Below are positions 36,988-51,300 of a stretch of 64,000 nt of DNA, piece after piece (position 1 is the first letter of the stretch; the number at the start of each line of letters is the position of its first letter). This DNA is from Phytoseiulus persimilis. Its lineage: Eukaryota; Arthropoda; Arachnida; Mesostigmata; Phytoseiidae. Made by a program: the position numbers and the translations under genes. The stretch lies in assembly GCA_037576195.1 (NCBI GenBank), contig CM075103.1:25938723-26002722 (forward strand), written 5' to 3'. Below the pieces are notes generated by a model. That model was not told where the DNA came from and did not search any database. It worked only from the letters and a program-made list of their open reading frames with translations.

Positions 36988-39900
36988 GGTATGCATTGTG
37001 ATGGAGAATTCGGCACCAGAAATGCATTGCCTCTCCTCCCCAGCTAAAAAATGAAGCAACCCTTTCCTCGAGGTATCTCTCATCTTAAATCGATCCCTCA
37101 AAACCCCAGTTTGACGAATAGACGAACGGCCTTCGAGTTCTTCGCCACTTCCCGGCTGTGCGGAATTTTCAGAAGATCGTCGTCTCCCGAGTCTCTCCCC
37201 GTGAGCAGGGCGACCTAGCGGAACTCGTGCTGCCTCATCAGATCAAGAATCAGGAACACTTCAACAGCAAGAGGAATGCATTCGTTCTCTATCAAATTGG
37301 ATCAAAGTTCCAACCGAAGGAGAAGCTTCGGAGAAGAAAACAGTTCCCGCGGACCGTGTGGAGACCGCTCAGAAGGAAGTCAAAGCGATCGTCAAGGTCA
37401 GCTCGATGACGGACACAGCGGTCTCGACGATTAGCTAATTCGAAGGGTCGAACTCGCTCGATTCCCGATCGCTTGTGCGGATCATGATGACCGGATGCTA
37501 TTGAAGAACAAACCGGAGCCATGTCGCCACTTTGAATTGTGCTCGGCCGATTTGACCACAAAGTACTTCCGATCTGAAAACTCCCTGAAAATTAGCAGCG
37601 CACCGGACGCACCCAAGGCCGCTAGGAATCCACCTCGAGTTTTTCGAGCGGACACAATGCAAGCTCGCTCGCTGAGTCAAGATTCTCTGCAAACATTGTA
37701 GCCTCGTTTCGCAACTTTAGACCAGCCATGAGAACTGGCAGAGAAGAGAGCCCGGGGAACAATTGACCTCATGTCCTCCTGCATGCAGACCGTTTTTCGA
37801 GAAGATGAGTTTCAGCGATTCCATACAAGATGTTCTCGCCTCTCTTCTCTTTAGAGTGATAAGTGATGATAGAACCAAACGTTCAGCTTGTACTGAATAA
37901 GCACCGTTCCGTGCTGTTCCAAGCTAAACACTCCAATCTTCCAAACCTTGGAGTCAGCTGCTTTAAGGGCCGACTAACCTCCCCCCCCCCTCCGCACCCA
38001 GTGATTTACCCAAGGGGCAGGCGGCAGCCTCGCGGCTCTCGTGGTCCAAATGAGATTGCTCGTCGTCGTCATCATTTGACGGCTTGGCTGAATGGTGTCG
38101 GAATGTCATAAAAATAATGTCAGAAAATAGGTCCTGCTATACGTGTGCTCCCACCCCTCTCCACTCCCCTCTGTCTCCGGGAAATAGCGGCAAGAAGCAA
38201 ATCTGATTGTGAGTTAACGGAGCCAAGAGCAGATCGGCGAAATATCCTGATCATTTGATTCGATGAGATGTTCGAGGGGACAACGCGGTCTGCACCATGC
38301 GGGCAAATCCGCAATGACGCAAACAAAGAACCGTCCCTAGGGAGAGGCCAGGGGCTTGACGGTGGGTTTGATCCCTGCTGCTCCTCCTTTACAAACACTC
38401 TCCCATGGATCCCATCGTTCCCATTCTCCTCGAGTTCAATCTTTCGCGCACATGGTACCGGATGGCGACTCACCGCCGGTGCCTTTTTCTGAAACAGACC
38501 AGCTCAATTTGAAAAAACCCAGTGGCGTTTGAGGATGTTTTTCTCTGGAGATCCATCCCAGCATACGGAGATCGACTCCGCGGAAATCTGTAGAAGGCTC
38601 TCAGTCAGAATAACTCCAGAAGCCCGGCTTCGGAGTTCCTTCAATTATCTGGTTCCTTAGGTATCAAATTTACAACTGATTTACGGCTTCATCTTGGAGT
38701 ATTTAAATGATTTCACTTTTTGGATTCGATAACCCATGAGCTGAAATTGATTTTGATCGTTTAATGATCAGAAATCCGACGCAACCCTTCCCGAGGAATA
38801 TCGAATCTCGCCATGGTTTCAAGAAAGTGAGCTTCGGGAATTCGTGATGACTTCAGGCTACCCTCAATCAGCCAATGGAGAGGAAAATCGAGTTTTCGTC
38901 GGTTGAGCCTCACAGAGCAGTGTTCGATTGAGGAAGTCAGAGCGGGACGATGAGGGAAAACTTCGAGAAAACAACTCCTCCATCTGACAGCTTCTCTCGA
39001 CGCTGCTCGAGGAATGAAGCCTCAATTGATTGGAACCCCAGCCGCCGGGAGTGGATCGCCGCCTAAAACATTCTCGAATGCATGCCGGCAGTCAGTCAGT
39101 CAGTCTGCTGAAGTTTTTTGGCTCTGCCTTCGCGAAACAAACTGCTCACAGTGCCTGCTCTCTGCTCCGTAGTTTTCGGATTCGGGATTTCTTTTTTTGC
39201 TCATGATGCCTCAGCTTTCATCGGGCGACGCCGATCCCGGAGCATTAACAAATGTGCCCAGGCTTCTGACAGGGCTCTTCGCTCATCGATTAATGCACCC
39301 CTCATACATCACGCGATCATATGTCACAATCGTACAAGGTTCCTACATCAGAGAACATCGCGTGTTTTTATCCGCAGTCCACTCGCACCGGTCTTGGGAA
39401 GCCCTCCCACCCGAGGGAATGACCACGTATTCCCGGACGGCTCTGCGGTCATCTGTTCGACCGAGACTTCGGACCGCAAAGGCAACCACAGATTCTACCA
39501 GCGGTTACGGAGCTCTCTGGCGCCAGTGTTGTTAGATGTGAAAATTGGCGTGAAATCGTCATTGAGAGGTGGTCGGCACGCGGGCCTTTCACAATCAGGC
39601 TCCCAGCAGAAGAGAACAAAGTGAACGAGCGGCCTTGTCGGCCAAAAACGTTCCTATGAAGTAGGCGAGGGCATTCTTCGATCGATCGATCGATCGTTCG
39701 ACCGACACAGTTCACGATCGCGGACGAGTGGAGCAGCGCAGCGGATCGTTTATGAACACAGTGCGAACAGTGCATCGTCGCATCCGCGGTCCGTTGGCCG
39801 TTTGTCGCTGAATCGTCGGGTCATCGAGAATGCCGAGAGAGACTTCTTGAAGCGGTTCATTGAAACGCGGTGATGCTTGCAAATCTTGCTCCCAGGCTAG

Positions 39901-42900
39901 ATTGCGAGATTGTTGATTTGACACGAGGTGTCAACACACGGTGTAGCGATACATCTTCGCCATTTCGAGAGGCGCCGCCGCGCCTCTAAAAGCTCCAATC
40001 GAGCGCGTAATTCGAATCTATGGCCGCTGGGCTCAGGGGCAGAGTCGGGCCGTGATTTGCGATGCCGGGTTTTTGTTCGAGCGGCTCTCTCCGCCGGTCT
40101 CTGTTTCTGGCGCTCGTTGTTGTTCACTTGGCTGCGACGACACTTGAGAGTCCCGAGCGCCGTCCGAACGAGCGGAACCGCCGCTCTCGATGGACCCGGG
40201 CTCCGTATCGGAGTCGGGTATCACCGACGTAAACAGATGACGTCGCGGGACGCGTCGGGAAGGCGATAGAATGATGGACAAATTGATTGAGGCGAGAGCA
40301 TCGACCCCCAATTATGTGGCAGATTGCGGTGGACGCGGACTTCTCGGCAGTTAACGACGAGCGAGCGAGCGAGCGGACGAACGAACGAGCACGCCGAGAT
40401 GAAGAGGAACAAGACGAGGAGCAGACGGCTGCTGGTCGACTGAATCAACGACTGAAAGAGTAGGCGCGAGTTCTCGGAAGTTCCACCTCCTGTTTGGGAT
40501 GGGTGGTCCGAAAGTAAACATTGATCAAACTCAGAGCCGAAAGGCTTGATCCTGTCTGAGCGGCGACTCGGACACCACACTTCAGCTAGAAGTCACCCGT
40601 GTTCCCAGAAGGGCTCTGTCCCGGAGCTTCGAGGAACAATGTCAACTCCGCATGCGAAGCCCGCCTCTCGCTCGATCTCCCCGGAACGAGCTTTGCACGT
40701 CGACCCGGAACCCTCGCCAGCTAGTTTCCCGAAGAGGGCGGAAACAGCGACAATCGTTTCAGTTTTCGTCTCGAGCCGGCGGCCTCCGCGCTGGTCGTCC
40801 CAATCGACATGGCGGTGGTTGGCCGCACTGAGAGCTTGATTTTCGGCTCAGCAGCAACCGGTAGGAAACCAGTTCATCATTCAACGTCATTGATTGACAT
40901 TCACGCAGCGTCTAGATAATTGTCTCATCAGCATCGTGGGGGACCCCCGGATTGACGTCGAGATTCCGTGAGAATCGTCCGCTGCTGGCTCCGCTGTTCG
41001 GCTCAGAGCGGCGGTAATCGCGAGCCTCAGGCCACAGCGGAGTCCGCGCAGTGGAGTCGGTTGTATGCACACCCATCACTACGGGACGGAAGGCCAACCA
41101 GGAAGGGCGTAGAGCATCTTTGGCCGCGAATTGACAGCTACGGCTCGCAGCATCTGCCCTCATTCATCCCTCCGTCTTCGAACATATACAGCCAACAGAA
41201 CCACTGAGCGTCCGTTCATTCATCCAGTCACTGAAGTCTCGTCTGAGTTGATGAGTTTGCTCTTGAACTTTTGACAATGATGCCTTTCTGATGCTGCTTC
41301 TTCTTCGTAGCCTTGTCTGTCCGCCTAACGGTTGTCGTTGGGCTCAGTTGGGCGCTGCTCGGGAACGAAGGCAAATATTGAAGCAACCGAAAAGTTTGAG
41401 GGTAGAGCGAACGGATTCTCCCGTTTGAGATGATTACTGCCAGAGCCAGGGCTGTGGGCCAGAATCCTATCGCTCACGGTCTGAGCTCCTGCCCGAACCA
41501 GCATCGAAGAAGGCTGCGGCACCGCTGGAAATCCGCGTGCGTGCTCATCCGGGCAGGGCGGGTTAACTCTTGGGCTGGCCATATCTGATCCTGTCGATCG
41601 CCCTCGGAGGGTTTGAGCTCCACCCTCTGCTGCTGAATGAAGTGCCACTTCCGGAACTCGGCGTATGTATTCGAATGTTCTCGAGAACAAGTTCCGAGGC
41701 TGCTCTGAGCGTCGAGACGACGAGAGCCCTGAACGGAAGGAGATGCTCCTTTCCGGGTGCAAAATTTGACACCCTACCGCTTAGGGAGCTCGCGTCCTGC
41801 ACAATGGGTTTCGATTGATTCCCCTCTTCATCAAAAACTGTTGGGTGAGTGTGTAGCAATTGAGGAAAAGCATTGTATCGAGGACGAAGCGGAGCACGTT
41901 CAGAAAGTCATAAATCACGTGAGTTTCTCTAATCTTCGAAATTGCTTGTTGCGGCCACACCGGGGAAACGTTTTCCCTGAGAGGTATGAGACACATCCCG
42001 TTGCCATCGCGTACGCCCTGGCCGAAGGATGCGGCAACCAAAAGCACAATTGTCTCGATGACAGTCAACGACTACGGGGCCGCATCCAATGCGTACAATG
42101 AGTACAGGGTGCTGCCACATCCAAGTCGAAGATCTTTTGAAATCTAGAGACAAGTTTACGATCGATTCCAGTCGTAAAATGGTGTTCGAATCGTTCGAGA
42201 CGGTCACGCCCACGGCTCCGCACGCTGATGAGTTGTTATGTAAACAGAGGAAGGCGCCCAGACAGACATTGTCGACCTCCCGTCCCTCACAGGTTCAACG
42301 GTATCCGCTCTCCAATTTTTGACCTGTTTGGAACGGAAACATGACCAATATCCGAGCGATGTGGGATGTCATTCGAGTCCGAGCAGCGACAGGCCGCGGA
42401 TAAGTGACGAAAGCATCAAAGCGTGGAGATATGTTGTTTATCAGCGCCCGAGCTGACGTATATGATTGTAGGACTTATCGATTGGAAACAGATCAACTCC
42501 GTGACTCCTGGCACGCTGGGCTCGAACCGAAAGTCTTCAGTAGGACGATGTACCGAGGAGCGCGTCATCCAGACTACGAACCTGCGCGACGAAAGCTACA
42601 GGTGGTTGGAGCTCAAGCCCTAGAGCAGCCTCTCTCCTACCGGAGGGCTCTGTTGCCGTCCTCTCGCTCCCGCCTCCTCCCCGTGCGATACACGGGTAGC
42701 GTACACGACGTGCTGAACTCCGAAAACATTTACGAAACGGCGGAAACACGGAGGAAGTCAACTGTCTGAAGTCGATTCTGAAGTTAAAGAGTTCTTGAGG
42801 TCAGCCAATCGAAATGTTCCACGAAAGCGATGGACGGGCCCGAGTTTCCCGCTGGCGGAGCTTTGGACAGATTCTTCCGAGCACTCGATGGAGCCGGGCT

Positions 42901-43031
42901 TCTCTTCGAGCTGCGTGTATAAAAGACCGCCACCACCGGATGAGGTTGTCCCTTCGGGGGCGCATACCTCAATGGCCAATTCACAGTGACTATATGAGCT
43001 AACACTGTGTAGCATTGGTTTCATGCAGCTC

Positions 43032-43051
43032 AAATCATCTGAAGATGATTT
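43032..43051. repeat. Perfect 9-bp-arm palindrome
   Basis: AAATCATCT and AGATGATTT are exact reverse complements around GA. No gene is recognisable beside it. Confidence 0.6.
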
Positions 43052-44204
43052 CTGTCTGAGAAGAAATGTAAAACCTTGTTCAACTGAACGGGCAGCAACG
43101 GCTGATAAATCGAAAAGGCTGTGTGGAGCAGCTAGGGCTAGAAATGGCCCAATTTTGCTACGTCGCGCCCTGTACTCAACGGAGAAATTCCTCCACGGAA
43201 AGGGCTGCCTTCCACATCAACCTTTCCCACGCGGAACGGGAGTTTCGGAGTTGCAGTTACCCGGACTGCGGTAGAACGCCTGCTCCGGTAGCGACTCGAA
43301 TAACCTGCGAGGGACAGCGGAATCAAGTCGGATGAACTTGACGTATGATCATGACGGGGATTCAGGAGAAAGAAACGTGGGGTATCCGAGCGAATTGAGA
43401 TGATTTCGAATGATGTCTCCCAGGTTCCTGTTGGGGAATGAAAGATCAATATCTTCCTGACTGAAGACGACATTCGACGTGTTCTCATTCAGTTAGTAGT
43501 GACCTCTTACAGGACGAAATTCTCCGGGGAGCTCACCGACCTGGAGCTCGTTGTCACACTGGCTCCAGCGAGGAGACCCGGGTTCGATTCGGATTCGACC
43601 GCTGTTCAGCCTCCTCAGGAAATCTCGACTTCAGGTTGGAGGCTCTGAGGTTTCGGTTCTATGCCTCTACCCGTTTAGCTGCTGCCGCAGCTGGCTCCGA
43701 TTGTCACACTCAATTGAGCGTCGGCTTGTAGACAACGGGTGAAATATGAGACAGCCGAAGAGACAAATGTGGGGGAGGTGTCGCTGTCTGACAACAACAG
43801 CAGCGGCGCAGCACCTCGAACACTTCCTGCTGAGGACGGTGCCGTGATCGTCGTCGGGGGATTTCAAATCTCGACCGGTCGACTCATCATCGCGGCTCTC
43901 TCCGAAAAATCATTCCTGGTTACTTCGGGAAGTTCGGCCGAGACGGAGAAAGTTCCAGTATTTCGACCTCTGGCAACTGCGATGGTTCCATGAGACCTTC
44001 CTCGAGGTTCCGAGCCGGTGCCCCTCCCCCCACCTCCTCGAACTGTGAGGTACATGAGGCTCGACCTCGACGCCGCAGGGATGTGAGCGTTGACTGTCGA
44101 AGGAATGACGAGCTGGGAGAAAGTCTGGGAAGAAGAACTACAAGAATCGAGTAACGTCTGATCCCGGGCCTCCCAAACTCGATGGGGACCACGGGATCTT
44201 CTCA

Positions 44205-44210
44205 TTTATT
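44205..44210 (-). terminator. Possible polyadenylation signal of the bHLH gene
   Basis: AATAAA on the minus strand, about 366 nt past the stop codon of the bHLH gene. It is the nearest canonical hexamer I see on that side. Confidence 0.4.
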
Positions 44211-44575
44211 CAATCTATGTTTTGATTCTTCCATTAGCGCGCCGAGTTGGACCGGTCGAACATTATATTTCGAAGCCACGGGTGAAACGAAGCTCCCGGG
44301 CGTCCGTTTACGAGTTAAAAGTTTCATATATTATATACATCTGCTGCGCGCGCACGAAATATCGCCACTGCGCTCTCTCGGCGTCGTGACATCGTCCGCC
44401 ATTGAGGAATGTCCAGTACGGAGGAGACAACAAATTATTCCAGTGATTCTTAACAGTGATCGTGACCGCGTGGTCGGAAGCTCGCGACTTCCCGCCACCA
44501 CGATCCTCTCTCCGGCCGCGACGGATGAAAACAATTCCGCACGCGGGCGGGCCTCAATCTCTTCCCGATCTGTTA

Positions 44576-45079
44576 TCAGCACGAGTATACCTGGTCGTAT
44601 GAGGGCGGACTGGATGAGGTCGAGTACTCGGGCGTCGAGAGGAGGCTCGGTGACGGCGACTTGAGATCTTCGATTTCCTTGCGTATCGTGGCCTTGAGCG
44701 TCGCATCGCAGGTCTTGGTCTGACTTCCCTGAAGGGCAACCGCAGCTAGGGCCGGATTGAAACGTTCCGATTTGCCGTCGAGCATCTTCAGCGTCTCGCT
44801 GAGCGCGTAGATGTAGTTGTGGGCGAAGCGTAAAGTTTCAATCTTGGTCAACTTGCAGTCGTCGTTCGATGCGGGCAAGACTGTCCGGAGTCGGTCGAGA
44901 GCGTCGTTCAGGTTGTGCATTCTGTTGCGCTCTCGGTCGTTCGCCCGGAGCCGCCGAGTTCGTTTCACCCGACACGGGCCAGTTGTTTCGTTTACGGCGG
45001 GGGAGAAGACCCGTTTGCGGGAGCAGTCCGAAGAGCTGTCTTCGTCGGAACAGGTGAACGGCACGGAGTCGAACAGCAT
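44576..45079 (-). CDS. tap: Neurogenin/Tap-family bHLH transcription factor
   Basis: A complete 167-residue protein in one coding exon. Residues about 39-96 form a basic helix-loop-helix domain: the basic region carries [14 protein letters not shown], which contacts E-box DNA. Helix 1 follows (LDRLRTVLP), then a short loop, then helix 2 starting [15 protein letters not shown]. The VKRTRRL lead-in and the loop are typical of neurogenins (Drosophila Tap/Biparous), which drive neuronal fate as dimers with Daughterless/E proteins. An acidic, Ser-rich N-terminus precedes the domain and a Ser/Pro/Tyr-rich tail follows it, as in proneural factors. The ATG directly follows a splice acceptor (CATTTCCAG), so the 5' UTR is split by an intron at 45080-45276. 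Lack of introns in the coding part is usual for this family. The family call is firm. Assignment to neurogenin rather than NeuroD or Atonal rests on the domain sequence. Confidence 0.92.
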   Translation of the reverse strand: MLFDSVPFTCSDEDSSSDCSRKRVFSPAVNETTGPCRVKRTRRLRANDRERNRMHNLNDALDRLRTVLPASNDDCKLTKIETLRFAHNYIYALSETLKMLDGKSERFNPALAAVALQGSQTKTCDATLKATIRKEIEDLKSPSPSLLSTPEYSTSSSPPSYDQVYSC

Positions 45080-45276
45080 CTGGAAATGAGTCAGTTGGTC
45101 AGCGGATTCTGTAAGATCTCGCCTTCCGGTTGAACTGGGAGGCTGCGCCCAACTGTTGCTTCGGAGAGTTCGGAAGCCGAGGAGCGAACTCCTGAGAAGG
45201 TTTCGTGCGACTCCTTGCAGTGGATTCCGCCAGCCCTCGTACGCCTGTCCGATGAAGCCAGAGCATCAAAGCTTAC

Positions 45277-45357
45277 CTTGAACGAGAATGTGAGGCTCCG
45301 ATGAGTCCTACGCTGTGAATGGCTGTTATCCCAGTGTGAGAAACTACTCTCGATTCT
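45277..45357 (-). other. Predicted 5' UTR exon of the bHLH gene
   Basis: The predicted start site (A at 45357) is followed by 81 nt ending at a consensus donor (CAAG followed by GTAAGC, 45276-45271). Joining it to the acceptor just before the bHLH ATG gives a leader without any ATG. Confidence 0.5.
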
Positions 45358-45390
45358 GACCTACCGGGCCGCGATGATCGAAGCTTTTAA
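45355..45390 (-). promoter_or_regulatory. Core promoter of the bHLH gene
   Basis: TTAAAAG at 45390-45384 lies 33 nt upstream of an initiator-like GTCAGA with its A at 45357. The spacing fits a TATA-driven arthropod promoter, and the predicted leader exon begins here. No downstream promoter element is evident at +28. Confidence 0.45.
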
Positions 45391-48300
45391 GCGGAGCGGC
45401 GGCTCCTCCCATCGGGAGAGAATCGGGGGTAGTCGCTGGGGTTCGGGTCTGGTTCAAAGCGAATCAATGATCGCGTATTCTGGCGGAAATGCATTCGAAT
45501 GTGACACCGACTGGTGGGGGACCCAACGGGCGGCCGGAGGCAAAACTCAATTGAACTCCTATATTTCGTGGCGACATGATCGTTCCTCTGCTTCACCCGA
45601 GCGGGTTTTGTTTTGGTAACATTCGAGGCAAAAAGCCAGGAAAGATATCGCGAGAGCTCGGAAGTGAACCGATAAACCTCAGTTTGGATTGGCTTCCAAG
45701 GTCACGCAAAGCGTCGCGTTCCGCGAGCTCCGTCGTTTCCCCGGAGACTCTGTCGAGGACAGCTTCGATGACGGATTGGACTTCCGCGTTATCCTCTCGA
45801 ATCCAGAAACACGAATGAAGAATTTCTCTGCCGCGGCCTCGCGCATTTTGTCATGAATCGTATAGGATGAACCATCATCATGGGAAGTGAGCTCTCGACT
45901 CGAGTGCAACGCAGAGCCCAAGCAGATCATAAATGATGGGTTAGTTTTGAGTGGGAAAAAAGGGGAAAAAGTGCATCCTTCGCGTTGACTCATGTACGGT
46001 CCGATGGAGAACGTGTTTTGAAGAAGTATAGGGTACATGAACCCGTCTCCTCCTTGCTGGGCTTCTGCTCGACTGAACCCGAACGGATTTCCGGAAAGTC
46101 TGGAGCAGTAGAGAGCTGAGGAAGAGCCGCGCCCGTTCCGGTTCAGATGATCCGGAGCAATCCGGACTGAGTTAGCTCATACTCGAGTCGAGCGTTCTAT
46201 CTATGATGGCTCACACATGCCGGTCGTCTCCGAGGACAGGGGGCTTTTCCGAACCGATTTCAGTGCCAAACGTGGCATTTCCTGATTTCCGACTGGCGCC
46301 CATACTGCGAACATCGGATCATTTGTTGGCGACACAGCGAATACGAACGAATCGATCTCCTGACTCAGGATGCTCTTCATTCCCGAACTTCGTTCCTTGG
46401 AACAGGAATGTGTTCCGCGAATACTCCAAGTCCACCCCGAAATTCAGCCTAGTCCTGGAAAAGAATGCATCGAATATCGTCGACTTCAATGTCCGCCCAT
46501 GAGGTCACCCTCTGCGCTCAGGAACCGTGAATATGGGCCGTGATTTTAGCAGACCGCGACCACACAGCGGTTGACGTTTATTCCGTTGAAACTCCCGACG
46601 GAAACCTCGGGGAAGCGTTCGTCGCCGCGATTCCTGCGGCGGTCTACAAGATTCGGAAAATCTCTGGTTCATCCCTTTTCCAACCCTTGGTCTCAAGCGA
46701 CTCAAAAAACGTTGGAAAACACCGGAACGCCTCTTTCTGCATCCCAAAAAAGTGGATTGCTCATGAATTTCCAGGTTCGACGCGAAGCTCTGAGTGCAGA
46801 ACTTCGCACAGTCTGGAGATGGCTCGACGCGCTGCGAAGCACATCGAGATGCCGCGTCTGTGAGATGTGGGGCGTAGAATGGTCACTGAACTATGATTTC
46901 GGATCGATTTTTTTCATTTCTATGCACAATTTGATCCGCGTTTCGAGAAGACTCCATGTTTCGGCAGGATTTCCGCTCCGCGAACACACTTGACGCTGAT
47001 TTCCGCTGTGAGCTGAGTTCGCCTCCCGCAACGATAGCCGATGACCTTGATAGGCTTTTGAGGAAGCTTCGATTCGGGCAAGCGTTTGACCGAGCGGAAT
47101 CGGTTGCGAGCTCGTGCTGAGAGAAGCACTTAGCTCGATCTCCGAGTGTTCATTCCTTTCCTAGCTTCTGCTCCAGGAGATAACGACCCATTCGGCATGG
47201 CTGTGAGGATAGCGAGATGCGCGCACGGCTTTTCCGTCTGAATGACTTGATCACGTGGAGGGAAGAGCCCAGTTCGTCTGCAATCGAACATTCGCCAGCG
47301 ATCCAACCTGGCGGTCATTGTAGTTAAGGTCACTCCATGCCATAAATTAGACTTAGGAGACAATTCGCAAACAAAATCTTCGCCTCCAGAGAAGTGAAGC
47401 ATCCCTCTCTGTTGCCGGACACTTCTGCACATCTGCCTATTGTCCGGCAGAGAGCTCTGAGGGGGAGTGGCGCGGAGTCAGGATCCTCTCGTGCCACAGC
47501 GAACGTAGTGCTCTACAAACTAGAGTTCAAGCTCTTGAATAAATTCTCGATCTCAACCGGTTACCTGTCAAGAGTCTTGTGACTATTGATGTGGTTCTCC
47601 TGGTTGCCCCGGAATTCTTGAATAGAAACAGCTGCTCCCCCATGCTACCGGTTAACGCGATTCACAGCCTGAGCCGATTTCTGAGGGTTCTCGATTCCGC
47701 TGCATCTCCAATGGTGCGGGCTTGCGTTGCAAAAACAGAAAATTTATGAGACAGCTATATCCTCTCTTAGAGTCCCAACAGAGTCAACAGAACGTCGTCT
47801 AACGCACTCATCGCATTTTCTGCTCGTTAGATGAGTGACCTGATTCGGAATCGCGACCCGAATCTTCGCCTCATCCATCTCTCAGGCTTGTGGACAGTTT
47901 CTCATTTTCTTGACATTTCGACCAGCTCCAATCTTCCGGAGCGCACCTCAGAATCGACTTTTCTTTCCACCGAAACCCGTTTGAGGAACCCCGGAGAATC
48001 CATGTCGGGACACTCTTGCAGTGCAAAATGCTCTCGATGCTCAATCTTACCTGAAAATGACACACACTTTCTCCAGATCATGCCCACATCCATTGATGCT
48101 ACGATTGAGCAAATTAGAGGGGAAATTCTCTCTTGGAGAACTTGATCTGAAAGTCCCGGCTACCCCGCTCTCCTCCGATATTCGGTGTTCATTGAAGTGA
48201 AGCTCTGTTGACCTTCGTAGGGATTCCCTCATGGAACAATCGCCACCGAACAGGAGTGCTTGGGGCTCTCATCGTTTTCGCTGGAAACTCCCTCTTCGTA

Positions 48301-51300
48301 TTTGAAGTTAATAAAGCCGGGAAGTTTTATGACCAATCGTTAGACTCACCGCAGGCTTCTTAGAGGTGTCAACTCTTTCAGTGGCAGATTTATGTACAGT
48401 CACACTCGCGCGAGTTACGTGGATGACACTTGGTGAATACATCGGATTACCCCTGCGTGTCTGGTTACTCTTTCTGCGGTCAGCCGCCGAAACTAGCTCA
48501 AAAGTCCAGACACCGCGTCGAGAGCGGCGAACTTTTCCTTTCAAGCTCATCGCACTAAATATAAATGAACAAACGATGTTGATGGAAGAGATAGTTCACG
48601 CTCTTCCGAGAGAAGTCGCTCCGAGAGGGGAATTCCAGAGAAAAACGAGGATTCTTCCCGGACTCGTTCCGATGATCCCCAAACTTTCGATTGAATGCTT
48701 CTCCGAAGCGGAACTCCGTGGCTTGGAAAACTATTTTTTTAGGCCAACCAGTGTCGATTTTCGGAGCTCGCATGGGCACTTCATGTAATCGAACAATTTT
48801 CCCACCCTTGCCTCGAGCTACGTGCTTGTCATTTCGTAATCACTGAACTATCAGGATCAGATGGGGGTGTATTTCAAAGACTGAATGAGACGCACCGAGG
48901 AGCATATGGTATTACGACTCACATTATTCGTTGCCTATTCGGCAGAGGGAGGCCAAACACGGCTTCTGATCGCGGCAGATTGGAGCGAGGCGCACGTCTT
49001 CGAGTCTAATAGACTCTTCCGACATATTCAAATGCACAGACGGACCAACGAGCAGATCGACAGAGAAGCTGGACGGGCCTGACTCGCTTGGAGGCCAAAA
49101 GTTGTACAGGATTTCCGAGCGTGCCATGCGGGCTCGGAACTCTCGCCTCAGGCACTTCCAGTCACTGACCAGTCAGACTCGGGCGAGAGAGCTAACGAAC
49201 GAACGTCAGATCTTCATGACAGGATCGCCACTCATTCGGAGTTGATTATTTGTCTTGCGGCAGGGTTTCCACGGAGCCCGCTCCAACGAGAACGAGATTT
49301 CCACCGAACCATGGCCGGCTGGGAACACCGCTGTGAGTCCTGATCTTCAACTGCGATTTTTCAGACCTCTAGGAAGCCCTCACCCCCCCCCCCCCCCTAG
49401 CAGCGTCGAAGCGATTCCGCTGCCCTCCTCAGACTTTTCGGTGATCGCTGAGGAGTCGGAACACGCGCGACGCAATGGGAGTCGATGTCGTTGTTCAGGT
49501 TTCGTTCTGATGGGATCGTGGATCAGAGGACTCGTCAGAAGTCTTGGCTGATTCATTTCATTTCGAAGCGGGCCTGAATTCGGAGAGAAGTGACTCGTGG
49601 AGATTGTCAATGAGCATTTCGGCATTCCTTTACATCGCTGTTGTGACACATCACCCCAATTTGTCGGCCGGCTGCTCTTTGAGCCCGCTCGAATGTCGAA
49701 ATCGCGCTTCAGGTCAAATGTTCTCTTTCTCTCCTCGCGTTCTTCTGTTCCTATGTGAAGCATGTCGCTCGGAGCCGACCACTTAACTCGAGAGAGGAAG
49801 CCAGTCGAGTTCTGTGCCTTCCCCCGAGGCGCGAGAGACCTGAGCTGCGGTGACGCTGGATAACCCTCATATTTCTTCTATTTTTTTTCTTCGATTCGCT
49901 CAAGTCTCGACCCGAACGTGGTCAAACCACCTCCAGGTTCGACTGTGGGCGAACTATTCTGGCGTTCACCTCCACCGGACAGCTTCTTACAGAGCTGCGT
50001 ACATTCACAGGGCCGAGATCTCGGCTTGGGTTTCTTGATTTCTGCGCTCCTAGAGGCATGTCTATTAGACGCCGTCTTTCTTCCTCGATGAGTTGCGCGG
50101 AACTGTAACAAAGACGCGTGCTCGCTCAATTCTCCTGAGATGAAGAAGGAAAAGGCTCCGAGCAGGAAACCGAGACGGGATTCCGGAACGATCTCCTCTC
50201 GGAACCGAACAGTCCGAACCGAGGAACCGGGGATGGAGCTCCGACGGCGGGTTGGTGAAAGGAAAGTGACGAAAGGTTTCTAACTATTCCGATGATCGAA
50301 TTTTGATTACGGCCTGAGCGTCGTCAGAAACCCCATCTTGACGTTTTCGCGAAACGATCGCTTCCGTGTTACGGCCGCGACAACGAGAACACCTCGAGCA
50401 GGAGGAGAGATCGGTCCTAATGAATGGTTCGGCCGTGGTTATTTGTTTGGTACGTCTGTCGATCATTCAGCTTTTCGGTTGAGGTTCCGTTGGTTTCGGC
50501 TATATGTCCCCCGCGGCTGAAAACTTCGGAGGAGTTAAGCATGTTGGCCTCTCTTCCTCATTTCAACGCACTCCTGCGAACGGTGAAACTCAAGGAGTCT
50601 TTTGATACATCGTCGTAGCTGTCAATCATTCTGTCACGCTTTTGAGCGGATGACATGCAAATTGTTCTGTGGGGTCTTCGCACCTCGGCGGAGCGACTGA
50701 GAGTGAGCGAGCAGTTAGCCAGCCGAGCAGAAGATGAAGTCGACGAAAGGGTGACGGAAATCTCTGATTATCGACTTGCGCATCCGCCATGAAGCGCCAG
50801 ACAGAAGCTAACCCGTAAGCTACTTGAGAACACCCGTTTCCTACTCTTCGAGTTCGCTCTCTCCCTCCCTTGGTGTTTCCCATTCTGGGATCCCATCGTC
50901 CCCAATTTTGTAACTAGCCCGAGCTTTGTGCTTAGCCGTCCGAGCACACGGGCTCCTGTCAACGCGTCTGTCACTTGAAGCGATAGTTATCTCGTTTGGT
51001 CGAGGTGTTCCACCACACCGCTGCTGCGTAGTTCGGAAGTAGCTGCTCGGGGGAACAACAATACATCCCGGTCTCTCTGGAATCGCTTCCAGGCCCGGAA
51101 TGTCCGCCAAACGGCACGCTCCAGCGGCACCCCCTTGGCCTGGGGGTGCCGACCGGCCGAAGTGCAGCCCGATTCCTCTCGAGCGGATCGTCAGTACGAT
51201 GTCGTGGCGAGTCGTAGACAGAATTCTCCGAAGTCTCCCGCCAGCTTTCGAAGCGACGACGTCCACTGTTTTCGACAAACGTTCCCTCTCGATCTCGGTC

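Larger units (their letters stand above)
34397..44200. other. Non-coding stretch with hairpins and simple repeats
   Basis: No gene is supported. Contents seen: perfect hairpins at 34969-34996, 36960-36987 and 43032-43051; a C run at 37981-37990; an (ATCG)n tract at 39679-39696; and a GAGC/GAAC-rich tract at 40359-40390. A TATAAAAG box sits at 42917 on the plus strand without a convincing initiator or exon after it. Confidence 0.4.

Noticed and set aside
42917..42924. TATAAAAG box on the plus strand
   Set aside because: No initiator at 28-33 nt and no coding exon downstream; isolated boxes are expected by chance.
43560..43600. T-arm-like GGGTTCGATTC suggesting a tRNA gene
   Set aside because: The bases after it do not complete a 5-bp T-stem, and no D-arm, anticodon arm or acceptor stem could be laid out upstream.
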